A DNA stretch of 64,000 nucleotides from Cognatishimia sp. WU-CL00825 (GCF_040364665.1 NZ_BAABWX010000001.1:1426001-1490000), one strand, 5' to 3'; counted from the stretch's first letter, positions 26,883-36,477 are shown. The notes: generated from the letters alone by a model not told the origin. Translations and numbers: made by a program.

Positions 26883-28115
26883 TTATTCTGCGGCAACCCC
26901 AGCAAACCATGACATACGCGTTTCGTTGCCTTTTTCAGGGTGACGCGGGATCAAAAGAGCCAGCGCAAACGATACAAACGCCATACCGGCGGCAAGGACG
27001 AAGACCGCCCCGGGTGAGAACAGCCAAAGCAAACCAAGCAATGCCGGCAAGAAAACCGCTGCAATATGATTGATGGTAAAAGCTACTGCCGCAGTGGGCG
27101 CTATATCTTGTGGATCGGCAATTTTCTGAAAATAGGTTTTAAGCGCTAGAGCCATCGAAAACAAAAGGTGGTCTACGACATAAAGACCCATCGCCAACAC
27201 AATGCCCCAACCAAAATAGTAAAGCCCGCCATACGCTAGGAACACGGCGACAAGCCCTGCATACTCCACTAGCAAAGTGCGCTGTTCACCAAAGCGCGAT
27301 ACGACGCCACCAACGAGAGGCGCAAATGCCATATTAGCCACCAAATTGATCAGATATAACCCTGTCAACTCATGCACATCAAAGCCGAATTTCTCGACCA
27401 TCATAAAGCCCGCAAAGACAACAAATATTTGGCGGCGCGCACCAGCCATAAACTGCAACGCATAATACAGCCAGTATCTGCGTTTAAGGACAATTTCTTT
27501 GACTTGAATCGTTGGGTTTTCAAATTGCGGAAAGACCAATAACGCCACTAATGCGATTAAGGCTGTCACACCACCGGAAGCCAAGAATACAAAATTGTAG
27601 CTAAGTCCAAGGCTTTCCCAGGTCATAACAATCAAGACATAAACAACCAAGGTGCTCGCAGAAGCGGTCGCTGTGATCCACCCTAACATCTTGGGTGCGC
27701 GTTTTTTATCCAACCATTGTAGCTGAAGGGACTGATTGACGGTCTCGTAGTAGTGAAAGCCAATCGAGCTAAGAAGCGTTATCATCAAGATACCGCCAAA
27801 GGTGGGGAACCAGGCGGTAACCGCCGTTGCGCCGCCCAGCAAGATCAGCGAAACCAATCCGAGTATCTGCTCACGTATTATCAGTATTACAAAAATCACG
27901 CCAAATGCCAAAAACCCTGGAATTTCGCGGACTGTGTGCAACCAGCCAATATCGGCACCATCAAAATTTGCGACTTCGATGACAAAATTATTTAGCAGCG
28001 CAAACCAAGTGGAAAACGCGATTGGCAGGGCTGCGGCAAGGACAAACAGCAAAATTGTCGGCTGTCTCCAGCGGGGCAACTCTGCTACGTCGCTTAGTGA
28101 AATCTTTTCAAACAT
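26883..28115 (-). CDS. Major facilitator superfamily transporter
   Basis: A 410-residue inner-membrane protein with about 12 hydrophobic segments (for example LFVLAAALPIAFSTWFALL, VILIIREQILGLVSLILLGG, LVEYAGLVAVFLAYGGLYYF). It starts MFEKISLSDVAELPRWRQP at the ATG at 28115 rather than at a far upstream start that would overlap priA. The substrate is not apparent. Confidence 0.8.
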   Translation of the reverse strand: MFEKISLSDVAELPRWRQPTILLFVLAAALPIAFSTWFALLNNFVIEVANFDGADIGWLHTVREIPGFLAFGVIFVILIIREQILGLVSLILLGGATAVTAWFPTFGGILMITLLSSIGFHYYETVNQSLQLQWLDKKRAPKMLGWITATASASTLVVYVLIVMTWESLGLSYNFVFLASGGVTALIALVALLVFPQFENPTIQVKEIVLKRRYWLYYALQFMAGARRQIFVVFAGFMMVEKFGFDVHELTGLYLINLVANMAFAPLVGGVVSRFGEQRTLLVEYAGLVAVFLAYGGLYYFGWGIVLAMGLYVVDHLLFSMALALKTYFQKIADPQDIAPTAAVAFTINHIAAVFLPALLGLLWLFSPGAVFVLAAGMAFVSFALALLIPRHPEKGNETRMSWFAGVAAE

Positions 28116-28206
28116 AACCTGCGAGTACGCTTGTTTTTTGCAATTTGCGAGGAAAAACCAACTGCGCAAATGCTGCAAATATGCACAATAAGGTCGCGCT
28201 TTTGTT

Positions 28207-30402
28207 TTAATAAAAGTTTTGCGGGTCAATATCGACGGCTAATCGCAAATCTCCTTTGATCGGAAATTGAGAAAGCCATTTGGTTAGTGCAGGCTGTAGC
28301 TGGGCTGTTTTATCTGCTTTGACCAACAACCGCACACGATGTCGTCCTCGAACACGGGCAATTGGTGCCGGTGCTGGTCCAAAGACTTGAGCCCCAACTT
28401 GCCGAAGGGCTTGATCGTTCCTAGCAAGTGCGTTTCCCAGATCGAACGCTAATTGCGGATCTGGCGATGATAAAATAATGCCCGCCATACGGCCATAGGG
28501 GGGCACAACAGCATGCCTGCGCGCGGCCGCCTCTGCTTTCCAAAATGCCTCTTCGTCGCCTGCAAGAATTGCGCGAATAACCGGATGTTCAGGCTGAAAG
28601 GTCTGCATCATTGCGATGCCCTTGCGCTCAGATCGACCAGCACGCCCAGCAACCTGGCGCATCAACTGAAAGGTGCGCTCTGCTGCACGTAAGTCAGAGC
28701 CTTGTAATCCCAAGTCCGCGTCAATGACCCCAACAAGTGTTAACAGCGGAAAGTTATGTCCCTTGGCAACAAGCTGGGTTCCAATGATGACATCCGCGCC
28801 GCCGTCGGCAATCGCCGCTATGCCCTCTTTTAATGCCCGCGCCGACCCAAAAAGATCAGATGACAATACTGCTAGGCGGGCATCAGGGAATTTCGCTTGC
28901 GCTTCTTCTGCAAGCCGTTCAACGCCCGGTCCAACCGGTGCCAATTTGCCCTCGACATGACAGCTTGGGCACGCTTCGGGCATGGGTTTGCTCTCGCCAC
29001 ATTGATGGCAAAGCAAGCGCTTTTGAAACCGGTGCTCTACCATCCGCGCATCGCAGTGGTCGCACCCGACCTGGTGACCGCACGCCCGACATATTGTCAC
29101 TGGCGCATAGCCGCGCCGGTTGATGAACAACAGCGATTGTTCACCCTTGGCAATACGTGAATTAACCGCGGCTTGGAGGCTTGGTGATATCCAATTGCTA
29201 GACGGCAGTTCCTCGACTCGCATATCGATAGCGGTCATTTCAGGCATGACAGCGGGGCCATAGCGCGATGTCAACTCTATCCGATGATACTTGCCAGCAT
29301 CCGCATTTGCCCAACTTTCCAAACTTGGAGTTGCGGATGCCAATATCACTTGTGCGCCACAAATACTTGCCCGCAAAACCGCCATGTCGCGAGCGTTATA
29401 AAGCACTCCGTCATCTTGTTTATAAGAGGTATCGTGTTCTTCGTCGACAACAATCAATCCAAGATCTTGATAAGGCAGGAACAAAGCTGACCGCGCACCA
29501 ATCACAACCTGTGCGCCGCCTTGGCCCACCATCTTCCAGATACGCCGACGTTCTGTCATCGTAACACCCGAGTGCCATTCAGCAGGTTTTGCCCCGAACC
29601 GTGCTTGAATGCGGGTTAAAAACTCGGCGGTTAGGGCGATTTCAGGCAACAACACCAGAGCTTGCCGCCCCTTTCGTAGGCACTCTGCGACTGCTTCCAG
29701 ATAGACTTCTGTTTTGCCCGAGCCGGTAACACCGCGCAGCAAAGTAGTGCCATAAGTACCTGTTTGGATACGCTCCCGGATGTTTTCTGCAGCAGCCTTT
29801 TGGTCCTTCGTCAATTCCTTGCCGCTATGCTCTGGGTCCATTTTTAGAAAAGCCGTATCGCGGGGCGAATCTTCTTCAAGCACCACGCCTTGCTTGACCA
29901 GCCCTTTGACAACTGATGACGTCACACCCGCCATTTCGGAAAGTTCTTTTAGAGTGAACGAAAGGCCACCATATTCAGTCAAAGTTTCCATAACGCGGCG
30001 ACGCGCATCGGTTTGCCTGTCGGGGGTGCCGGAACCCAATCGAAAAACTTTTCGCATCGAAGGTGGGTCTGAAAGGCCCGGTGCACGAGTCGCCAGTCGC
30101 AACATCGATGGCAATGAAGTCAGAGTGTACTGTGCAGCACGTTCGACAAAGCTCCGCATTTCAGAGCGCATTGGGGCCACTTCAAGAACACGAATCACAG
30201 AGCGCACTTTGGCAGGATCCCAGTCACCACGACCTGCCCCCCAAACCACGCCTAAAACCTTGCGTGGTCCCAGCGGCACCTCGACAAAAGCGCCAAGCCA
30301 AAGCCCACCAGCCGGTGCTTTGTAGTCAAGCACACGGTCCAAGGGCTGAGTTGTCAGTACACCGACAAGCGCCCCTTCATCAAAGAAGTCAACTTCTCCC
30401 AA
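28207..30402 (-). CDS. priA: Primosomal replication restart helicase PriA
   Basis: A 731-residue superfamily 2 helicase. An N-terminal DNA-binding domain (LTTQPLDRVLDYKAP) precedes Walker A GVTGSGKTEVYLEAV near residue 225 and the DEEH box in VVDEEHDTSYKQDD. Eight zinc-ligand cysteines lie in CRACGHQVGCDHCDA, CHQCGES and CPSCHVE. Motif VI is QVAGRAGRSERKG. It reloads the replisome at stalled forks. The start is TTG at 30400-30402, preceded by GAGG; no in-frame ATG is near the conserved N-terminus. Confidence 0.95.
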   Translation of the reverse strand: MGEVDFFDEGALVGVLTTQPLDRVLDYKAPAGGLWLGAFVEVPLGPRKVLGVVWGAGRGDWDPAKVRSVIRVLEVAPMRSEMRSFVERAAQYTLTSLPSMLRLATRAPGLSDPPSMRKVFRLGSGTPDRQTDARRRVMETLTEYGGLSFTLKELSEMAGVTSSVVKGLVKQGVVLEEDSPRDTAFLKMDPEHSGKELTKDQKAAAENIRERIQTGTYGTTLLRGVTGSGKTEVYLEAVAECLRKGRQALVLLPEIALTAEFLTRIQARFGAKPAEWHSGVTMTERRRIWKMVGQGGAQVVIGARSALFLPYQDLGLIVVDEEHDTSYKQDDGVLYNARDMAVLRASICGAQVILASATPSLESWANADAGKYHRIELTSRYGPAVMPEMTAIDMRVEELPSSNWISPSLQAAVNSRIAKGEQSLLFINRRGYAPVTICRACGHQVGCDHCDARMVEHRFQKRLLCHQCGESKPMPEACPSCHVEGKLAPVGPGVERLAEEAQAKFPDARLAVLSSDLFGSARALKEGIAAIADGGADVIIGTQLVAKGHNFPLLTLVGVIDADLGLQGSDLRAAERTFQLMRQVAGRAGRSERKGIAMMQTFQPEHPVIRAILAGDEEAFWKAEAAARRHAVVPPYGRMAGIILSSPDPQLAFDLGNALARNDQALRQVGAQVFGPAPAPIARVRGRHRVRLLVKADKTAQLQPALTKWLSQFPIKGDLRLAVDIDPQNFY

Positions 30403-30490
30403 TTCAACCTCGGCTATAGGGGTTTCAGCACCTCATACAATGAGATAAACGATCTGCAATAGAAGGCTAACCCATCAAAGGATGATGTCC

Positions 30491-31144
30491 ATGAAATTCT
30501 TCGTTGATACTGCGGAAATCGATGCAATCGCTGAGCTTAATGATCTGGGCATGGTGGATGGCGTCACAACCAACCCATCTTTGATCAAGAAATCCGGTCG
30601 CGACATTATCGAAGTGACCAAAGAAATCTGCGCATTGGTCAAAGGGCCTGTATCTGCTGAGGTGACCGCAACCGACGCAGAAACTATGATTGCCGAAGGT
30701 CGCAAACTCGCTGAAATTGCTGAAAACATTGCTGTCAAAGTACCACTGACTTGGGATGGGCTCAAAGCGTGCAAGACGCTGACTGACGAAGGTAAAATGG
30801 TCAATGTGACGCTTTGCTTTTCGGCCAACCAGGCCATTCTTGCGGCCAAAGCCGGTGCCACATTTATCTCGCCATTCATTGGGCGTTTAGATGATATCAA
30901 CTTAGACGGTATGGATCTTATCGCGGATATTCGCAACGTTTATGACAACTATGGATTTGAAACTCAGATCTTGGCCGCATCCATCCGCAGCGCAAACCAT
31001 GTTCTGGAAAGTGCGCGTATTGGGGCAGATGTTATGACAGCACCACCTGCCGTAATCAAAGCCATGGTCAATCATCCGCTAACAGACAAGGGCCTTGCGA
31101 CATTCCTTGACGACATCAAGGCGGCAGATATTAAAATTCTGTAA
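30491..31144 (+). CDS. fsa: Fructose-6-phosphate aldolase / transaldolase (FSA/TalC family)
   Basis: A 217-residue TIM-barrel enzyme of the small transaldolase class. [20 protein letters not shown] and [17 protein letters not shown] open it; the Schiff-base Lys is in [16 protein letters not shown]. Length and motifs fit FSA/TalC proteins, which act either as fructose-6-phosphate aldolases or as transaldolases; the two cannot be separated by eye. The ATG at 30491 is preferred over two in-frame ATGs at 30482 and 30485, as it matches the family start and follows AAAGGATGATG. Confidence 0.9.
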   Translation: MKFFVDTAEIDAIAELNDLGMVDGVTTNPSLIKKSGRDIIEVTKEICALVKGPVSAEVTATDAETMIAEGRKLAEIAENIAVKVPLTWDGLKACKTLTDEGKMVNVTLCFSANQAILAAKAGATFISPFIGRLDDINLDGMDLIADIRNVYDNYGFETQILAASIRSANHVLESARIGADVMTAPPAVIKAMVNHPLTDKGLATFLDDIKAADIKIL

Positions 31145-31205
31145 TATCGCGCTTCGCCCAAACGATTAATTCATATTTCCAGTTCGGGCGCGGCGATACC
31201 ATGGC

Positions 31206-31224
31206 CGAGGGGCGAAGCCCCTCG
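31206..31224. repeat. Stem-loop CGAGGGGC-GAA-GCCCCTCG in the fsa/DUF484 spacer
   Basis: A perfect 8-bp stem with a GAA loop and no following T run. Its GC-rich, self-complementary form resembles small dispersed intergenic palindromes, but no second copy was noticed in the window. Confidence 0.5.
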
Positions 31225-31236
31225 CCCACCCTCAGA

Positions 31237-31255
31237 AGCGGTTCGCCGCTCTTTT
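31237..31255 (+). terminator. Candidate terminator after fsa
   Basis: A short AGCGG-TTCG-CCGCT stem with a stable TTCG tetraloop followed by CTTTT, 93 bases past the fsa stop. The stem is only 5 bp and the T run is 4 long, so efficiency is uncertain. Confidence 0.5.
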
Positions 31256-31322
31256 GCCAAAAAACTGCAGAAATCCTCGGGGCCTTCTGATAAGGTTTCA
31301 CAAAAGACAGATGGCACGAGCA

Positions 31323-32030
31323 ATGACCAACACCTTAAAAATTGAAGAAACGCTACGCGACAAGATCATTTCCCAACCGGAAGCGATTCTTGATGATCCT
31401 GATCTAATGAACGCGCTGATTGCAGCTAATGAACGCGCGATGGGTGGAAATATTGTGGATCTACGCGGTATCGCCATGGAGCGTCTTGAAGCGCGCCTTG
31501 ATAGGCTCGAGGACACCCATCGGAGTGTGATCGCGGCGGCCTATGAAAACCTAGCGGGCACAAATCAAGTTCACCGCGCGATATTGCGCATGCTGGACCC
31601 TCTCGAATTCGAAGCGTTTCTAACGGATTTGGATGGAGAAGTTGCAGAGATTTTGCGCGTCGACTGCGTGCGACTTGTTTTGGAAACGGAACAAAACGAT
31701 CAAGATGCCGCGTTACGCAAGCTGGGCGACGTTTTGTCCGTCGCCGACCCTGGTTTTGTGGACGCCTATTTGACCTATGGGCGAAACATTCCTGCCAGAC
31801 AAGTCACCTTGCGGCAGGTCGACGCGGGCAGTGACAGTATTTATGGTGAAAAAGCCAGTTTCATGAGGTCCGAAGCCTGCTTAAAGCTTGATTTCGGTGA
31901 AGGCCGGCTTCCGGGTATGTTGGTGATGGCATCCGAGGATCCTCACCATTTTTCACCGCAACAAGGCACAGATCTGCTCACTTTCTTTTCCGGCGTTTTT
32001 GAACGTGCGATGCGACGCTGGTTGTCATGA
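31323..32030 (+). CDS. DUF484 family protein
   Basis: A 235-residue cytosolic protein of the DUF484 family, commonly encoded just before xerC. An N-terminal helix-rich segment (IISQPEAILDDPDLMNALIA) is followed by MERLEARLDRLEDTHRSVI, a coiled coil, and a GAF-like C-terminal domain. ATG at 31311 and 31323 are both possible; 31323 has a GAG just upstream. Its TGA overlaps the xerC ATG (ATGA), so translation is coupled. Function unknown. Confidence 0.85.
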   Translation: MTNTLKIEETLRDKIISQPEAILDDPDLMNALIAANERAMGGNIVDLRGIAMERLEARLDRLEDTHRSVIAAAYENLAGTNQVHRAILRMLDPLEFEAFLTDLDGEVAEILRVDCVRLVLETEQNDQDAALRKLGDVLSVADPGFVDAYLTYGRNIPARQVTLRQVDAGSDSIYGEKASFMRSEACLKLDFGEGRLPGMLVMASEDPHHFSPQQGTDLLTFFSGVFERAMRRWLS

Positions 32031-32941
32031 TATCTGCAGCGGCCTCTGACGCACGCGACACTTGGCTCGCGTCAGAGAAAGCGTTGAAAGGCGCTTCAGA
32101 GAATACACTCAGTGCATATTTTGGTGATGTAACGGAATTCTTGGCCTTTATCACGGAGCATAAGGGAGGCCAGCAAGGACTAGGTCCCCTTTCTCAGCTG
32201 ACCGTGTCTGACATGCGATCTTGGATGGCGCGGATGCGCTCCGCAGACATCGGCCCGCGCTCTTTGGCCCGTAAACTTTCCGCTGTAAAAAGCTTTTTTA
32301 GGTGGCTTGCTGAACGTGAAGGCTTTGATCCTACTGCGGTTTTAAGCACCCGCGCACCTAAATTTCAAAAAAAGCTGCCTAGGCCACTCGCACCTGATGC
32401 GGCGAGAGCCGTGATCGAAAACGCTGAACTCCAATCTGAAAAAGGCTGGATTGGCGCCCGTGATACAGCCGTAATTACGCTTCTTTACGGCTGTGGATTG
32501 CGCATTTCAGAAGCTTTGGGCCTTAACGGCTGCGACGCACCTCTGCCGGAGGTTCTTCGCATTTTGGGTAAAGGTGGCAAAGAACGGATCGTACCTGTCA
32601 TTCCTGCGGCACGCCATGCGGTTCAGTCATATCTTGAGCTTGCGCCGTTTGAGAACGAACCCACTGGACCGCTTTTCCGAGGAGCACGTGGCGGCAGACT
32701 GAATGCCAGGCAGATACAAGGTGTAATGCAAAAAATGCGTGCGCAATTGGGGTTACCCGCCACAGCTACGCCACATGCCATGCGCCACAGTTTCGCCACC
32801 CATTTACTAGAAGCTGGCGGCGATCTACGCGCTATCCAAGAGTTGTTGGGGCACGCGTCACTCTCAACCACGCAAGCTTATACAGCGGTCGACACGGCGC
32901 GATTGATGGAAGTCTATAACAAGGCGCACCCAAAAGCATAG
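32027..32941 (+). CDS. xerC: Tyrosine recombinase XerC
   Basis: A 304-residue tyrosine recombinase that resolves chromosome dimers at dif with XerD. The N-terminal SAM-like domain includes ENTLSAYFGDVTEFLAF. Catalytic residues are all present: Arg in GCGLRISEALG, Lys in GKGGKERIVP, HxxR in PHAMRHSFATHLLE, His in LLGHASLSTTQ and the nucleophile Tyr in the following AYT. XerC rather than XerD is supported by the DUF484 neighbour. Confidence 0.92.
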   Translation: MISAAASDARDTWLASEKALKGASENTLSAYFGDVTEFLAFITEHKGGQQGLGPLSQLTVSDMRSWMARMRSADIGPRSLARKLSAVKSFFRWLAEREGFDPTAVLSTRAPKFQKKLPRPLAPDAARAVIENAELQSEKGWIGARDTAVITLLYGCGLRISEALGLNGCDAPLPEVLRILGKGGKERIVPVIPAARHAVQSYLELAPFENEPTGPLFRGARGGRLNARQIQGVMQKMRAQLGLPATATPHAMRHSFATHLLEAGGDLRAIQELLGHASLSTTQAYTAVDTARLMEVYNKAHPKA

Positions 32942-33085
32942 AGCGCCTAGAATTTCCGCAATATTGCAAATATCCGCACAATAATTAGCCTTTCCGCATC
33001 AAACCCGCACATGTCTAACGCACTAGCTCGCCATTTGCGCACTGGTGCCTAAGGGTCTCTCTGTTCTAGTAAACCGAGACAGCCC

Positions 33086-33670
33086 GTGGCAAAGACCCTG
33101 ACAATAGTGATCGTTGAAAACGATAAAGCCCGCGCGATGGCAATCGTCGACGGATTGCGTGAAACTGGTGATCACAAAATTCATGTTCTTGCAGAACAAA
33201 GTGGGCTCGCCCGCTCAATAGCAAAACTGTCACCAGATGTTGTCCTAATTGATGTAGCCAATCCTTCGCGCGATTCAATCGAGGAGCTGGCGCTAGCCTC
33301 GGGTCCGTTAGACCGCCCAGTTGCTTTCTTTGTCGATCACAGCGACGCGCGTATGACAAAAACCGCTATCGAAGCTGGCGTCTCTGCCTATGTCGTAGAT
33401 GGGTTGCAAAATGATAGAATTAAGCCGGTTCTTGATGCTGCAATCGCTCGGTTTCAACTTTTTCAACGCATGCGAATTGAGCTCGAGACCACAAAACGAG
33501 CCTTAGAAGAGCGCAAAATTATCGATCGAGCCAAAGGCATGCTCATGAAAGCGCGTGGGCTATCGGAAGACGAGGCTTATGCGTTGTTGCGAAAAACGGC
33601 GATGGATCAAGGCAAACGCGTGGCAGATATTGCGGTCGCTTTAGTCACAGCAGCGGATCTACTCTCATGA
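33086..33670 (+). CDS. nasT: NasT-type response regulator / antiterminator (receiver + ANTAR)
   Basis: A 194-residue regulator with an N-terminal receiver-like domain and a C-terminal ANTAR RNA-binding domain (about residues 130-190; ERKIIDRAKGMLMKARGLSE and EAYALLRKTAMDQGKR). The receiver has E11/D13 and a possible phosphoacceptor at D56 (VLIDVAN), but the family is controlled by binding to NasS rather than by a kinase. The start is GTG at 33086. It overlaps nasS by 4 bases. By family knowledge it binds two-hexaloop leader RNAs and prevents terminator formation; such a leader precedes nrtA here. Confidence 0.93.
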   Translation: MAKTLTIVIVENDKARAMAIVDGLRETGDHKIHVLAEQSGLARSIAKLSPDVVLIDVANPSRDSIEELALASGPLDRPVAFFVDHSDARMTKTAIEAGVSAYVVDGLQNDRIKPVLDAAIARFQLFQRMRIELETTKRALEERKIIDRAKGMLMKARGLSEDEAYALLRKTAMDQGKRVADIAVALVTAADLLS

Positions 33671-34836
33671 CACAATATTGTGTCAAAGCTGGCTACATGC
33701 CGTTGGTTGATGCCGCCCCCTTAATCGTTGCTAAGGAGCTTGGTTTTGCGAACGAAGAAGGCCTGCGCTTAGATTTGCAGCCCGCACCAAGTTGGTCGAC
33801 CCTGCGTGACAGATTGCTTTTTGGCCAAATTCAAGCGGCGCATATGCTCGCCCCTGTTCCTATTGCTTCTGCAATCCAAGACAATTCGGGATTGCCAAAA
33901 TTGGTTGTCCTTTCTGGACTTTCATCAAACGGAAATGTTTTTGGCGTCTCGAAAAAATTGCGGACGCGATTGAGGGCCAACGGACTGCTATTTGACTTTG
34001 AAAATGCTAAGCTCGCTGGAGACGCATTGGCAGACCTGCATGTGCCCCTGAAAATCGGTGTGCCCTTTGCACTGTCAATGCACGCAGAACTCGTCACGTT
34101 TTGGCTCACAAAATCAGGCCTGCAACAGGGGCAGGATTTTCAAATTATAGCGGTCCCACCTCCTTTGATGGCGCAAGCAATGCAAGATGGTATATTGGAT
34201 GCCTTTTGCGTCGGCGAGCCTTGGGGCTCGGTGACCGTTGCAACCGCAGATGCAGGATTAATGCTACCTAGTGTGGCCATTTGGTCCAACGCACCTGAGA
34301 AGGTCTTATCAGCGCGCGATGGTTGGGTTGGCGAAAACCCTGAGTGCGTGAAGCGGTTGATGCGCGCCGTCTGGCGCGCTGGCGAATGGCTCGCCAACCC
34401 AGATCATCTTACAACTACAAGTGAAGTTTTGGCGCGTTCCGAATATTTGGGCATCCCTGCGGAAACCATTGATTGCGCACTTTGGGGACGCATGATCATC
34501 AATCAAAACAACGATATACGTACAACGCCGAACTTCCTTAAGTTTAATGGTGTTGACACCTGCTTCCCATGGAAATCCAGAGCCAGCTGGATTGCAGAAA
34601 GACTGGCCAACCGCTTAAACCTTGACCCAACCGCTTCTATTGCGAAATCGCGAGAAATCTACCGCAGCGACTTATACCGTGAAAATCTGGGGGCTTTGGG
34701 GGCTGACCTGCCACTGTCGTCATCCAAAATTGAAGGCGCACTGGATGGACCTGTCGAAGTATCTGGCGTCAGCAAAAGCCTGATTCTCAACCAAGATCAA
34801 TTTTTTGACGGCACAATTTACGACCCCGGTCAGTAA
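33667..34836 (+). CDS. nasS: NasS-type nitrate/nitrite sensor (NrtA paralogue)
   Basis: A 389-residue homologue of periplasmic nitrate-binding proteins with no signal peptide (begins MTQYCVKAGYMPLVDAAPLI), so it is cytosolic. Family knowledge: NasS binds NasT when nitrate and nitrite are absent and releases it when ligand binds. Family motifs PPPLMAQAMQDGILDAFCVG and EPWG (ligand region) are shared with NrtA at 35100. Coupled to nasT by a 4-base overlap (ATGA). Confidence 0.9.
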   Translation: MTQYCVKAGYMPLVDAAPLIVAKELGFANEEGLRLDLQPAPSWSTLRDRLLFGQIQAAHMLAPVPIASAIQDNSGLPKLVVLSGLSSNGNVFGVSKKLRTRLRANGLLFDFENAKLAGDALADLHVPLKIGVPFALSMHAELVTFWLTKSGLQQGQDFQIIAVPPPLMAQAMQDGILDAFCVGEPWGSVTVATADAGLMLPSVAIWSNAPEKVLSARDGWVGENPECVKRLMRAVWRAGEWLANPDHLTTTSEVLARSEYLGIPAETIDCALWGRMIINQNNDIRTTPNFLKFNGVDTCFPWKSRASWIAERLANRLNLDPTASIAKSREIYRSDLYRENLGALGADLPLSSSKIEGALDGPVEVSGVSKSLILNQDQFFDGTIYDPGQ

Positions 34837-34869
34837 TTCTGCCCATTTTTTTTGCATTACAGAGAATTA

Positions 34870-34886
34870 TTGCTGCAATGCAGCAA
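34870..34886. promoter_or_regulatory. Palindrome TTGCTGC-AAT-GCAGCAA upstream of the nrtA leader
   Basis: A perfect 7-bp inverted repeat with a 3-base centre, 57 bases before the first leader hairpin. The position is suited to a promoter-proximal operator for the nitrate operon. It does not match the NtrC consensus as I know it. No -24/-12 sigma-54 element was found nearby. Confidence 0.45.
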
Positions 34887-34942
34887 GGAAAACTCTCCTA
34901 AGGTTCGCATTTCAAAAATATCACAGCATACTCAACTCAGCA

Positions 34943-35011
34943 GCGTGACAACGAAGTCGCGCCAATCTGTGAAATTCCCAATGTTTGGGAACTCCTGAGC
35001 AAAGCCGCTCG
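34943..35011 (+). promoter_or_regulatory. Predicted ANTAR (NasT) target leader RNA: two hexaloop hairpins
   Basis: Hairpin P1 has arms 34943-34949 and 34956-34962 (7 bp, one G-U) and loop AACGAA. Hairpin P2 has stem GAGC (34997-35000) and GCTC (35007-35010), extended by one U-G pair, with loop AAAGCC. Both loops have A at position 1 and G at position 4, the invariant bases of known ANTAR targets. A third small hairpin (34975-34991, TTCCCA/TGGGAA) lies in the linker. P2 shares bases 35005-35010 with the terminator arm, so P2 and the terminator exclude each other. This is prediction from sequence. Confidence 0.82.
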
Positions 35012-35063
35012 ACACCTTGGCCCCTCCTCCTCCCTGGGCCCGGACTGTCGGCGGTTTTTTTTT
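35005..35063 (+). terminator. Leader (attenuator) terminator before nrtA
   Basis: The outer stem CCGC/GCGG and CGACA/TGTCG (35005-35014 with 35046-35054, one bulged T) encloses an inner GGCCC/GGGCC stem (35019-35023 with 35036-35040). Nine T follow at 35055-35063. Transcription would stop 36 bases before the nrtA start unless the overlapping hexaloop hairpin P2 forms. Confidence 0.88.
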
Positions 35064-35099
35064 GCCCATTAACCTGGATGGGCCCAATAAAGGACGAAA

Positions 35100-36467
35100 A
35101 TGATGAAACCTATTGCTTCCTTCCTTGCTGCGACAACGATGATGGTCAGCCCCGCACTTGCCGAATTGGCACTAGAGAAAGACGAGCTAACCTTCGGATT
35201 TATCAAGTTGACTGACATGGCGCCTCTCGCCGTTGCTTATGAGCAAGGTTTTTTTGACGACGAAGGTCTCTTTGTGACGCTCGAAGCACAGGCCAATTGG
35301 AAAGTGTTGCTGGACGGTGTTATTGATGGCCAATTGGCGGGTGCACATATGTTGGCAGGACAGCCGATCGCAGCCACCATTGGTTTCGGCACCAAAGCAC
35401 ACATCATCACACCATTCTCCATGGATCTAAACGGCAATGGCATCACCGTATCCAACAAGATCTGGAGTGAAATGGAACCATTTGTTCCCAAAATGGCAGA
35501 CGGACGTCCACAACATCCAATTTCAGCAAGCGCTCTAAAACCTGTAGTTGAACAATACGCCTCCGAAGGTAAGCCCTTTAATATGGGAATGGTCTTTCCT
35601 GTTTCGACCCATAACTACGAATTGCGCTATTGGCTCGCTGCCGGCGGAATTGAACCTGGCTTTTACAGCCCTGAAAACATCACAGGACAAATTGGTGCAG
35701 ACGTTCTATTGTCAGTGACCCCCCCTCCGCAAATGCCTGCGACAATGGAAGCCGGTACAATTTTGGGCTACAGCGTGGGTGAACCCTGGAACCAACAAGC
35801 AGTTGCCAAAGGCATTGGTGTCCCGGTGATCACCGACTACGAACTTTGGAAAAACAATCCAGAAAAAGTTTTCGGCATTTCTGCTGAATTTGCTCAGGAG
35901 AACCCCAACACCACATTGGCGGTGGTAAAAGCTTTGATCCGCGCCGCCATGTGGCTTGATGAAAACGACAACGCCAACAGAGAAGAAGCTGTGACCCTGC
36001 TGAGCCAGCCAGAATACGTCGGTGCTGATAGAGATGTCATTGCCGCTTCAATGACTGGGACTTTCGAATACGAAAAAGGCGATGTGCGAGCTGTGCCCGA
36101 TTTCAACGTTTTCTTTCGTTATAACGCAACTTATCCATTCTATTCCGATGCGATTTGGTACCTCACGCAAATGCGCCGCTGGGGTCAAATCGCAGAAGCA
36201 AAGCCAGACAGCTGGTATGACGAAGTTGCAAAATCGGTATACAAGCCCGAAATCTACTTAGAGGCAGCAAAGCTATTGGTAGACGAGGGTTTGGCAGACG
36301 CCAAAGACTTTCCGTGGGACAGCGATGGCTACAAAGCTATGACGCCCGCAGAAGATATCATTGATGGTATCCCTTATGATGGTCGCGCGCCCAACGCTTA
36401 CCTTGAAAGCTTGCCTATCGGTTTGAAGGGCAATCAAAAAATCATTGCATCAGAAATCCAAGGCTAA
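35100..36467 (+). CDS. nrtA: Nitrate ABC transporter, periplasmic nitrate-binding protein
   Basis: A 455-residue secreted binding protein. A signal peptide is seen (residues 1 to about 21, ending SPALA before ELALEK), without a lipobox or twin arginine. Family motifs include [20 protein letters not shown] and [11 protein letters not shown] (compare the equivalent region in NasS). It captures nitrate (and possibly nitrite) for NrtB/NrtCD. The RBS AAAGGA lies just upstream of two successive ATGs (35100, 35103). Followed by an intercistronic hairpin. Confidence 0.92.
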   Translation: MMKPIASFLAATTMMVSPALAELALEKDELTFGFIKLTDMAPLAVAYEQGFFDDEGLFVTLEAQANWKVLLDGVIDGQLAGAHMLAGQPIAATIGFGTKAHIITPFSMDLNGNGITVSNKIWSEMEPFVPKMADGRPQHPISASALKPVVEQYASEGKPFNMGMVFPVSTHNYELRYWLAAGGIEPGFYSPENITGQIGADVLLSVTPPPQMPATMEAGTILGYSVGEPWNQQAVAKGIGVPVITDYELWKNNPEKVFGISAEFAQENPNTTLAVVKALIRAAMWLDENDNANREEAVTLLSQPEYVGADRDVIAASMTGTFEYEKGDVRAVPDFNVFFRYNATYPFYSDAIWYLTQMRRWGQIAEAKPDSWYDEVAKSVYKPEIYLEAAKLLVDEGLADAKDFPWDSDGYKAMTPAEDIIDGIPYDGRAPNAYLESLPIGLKGNQKIIASEIQG

Positions 36468-36477
36468 CCCCTTGTGT

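Noticed and set aside
31206..31224. Stem-loop as the fsa terminator
   Set aside because: It has a strong stem but no T run; the TTCG-loop hairpin downstream at 31237-31255 is the better candidate.
34837..34942. Sigma-54 (-24/-12) promoter before the nitrate leader
   Set aside because: No GG-N10-GC element was found in this stretch by eye.
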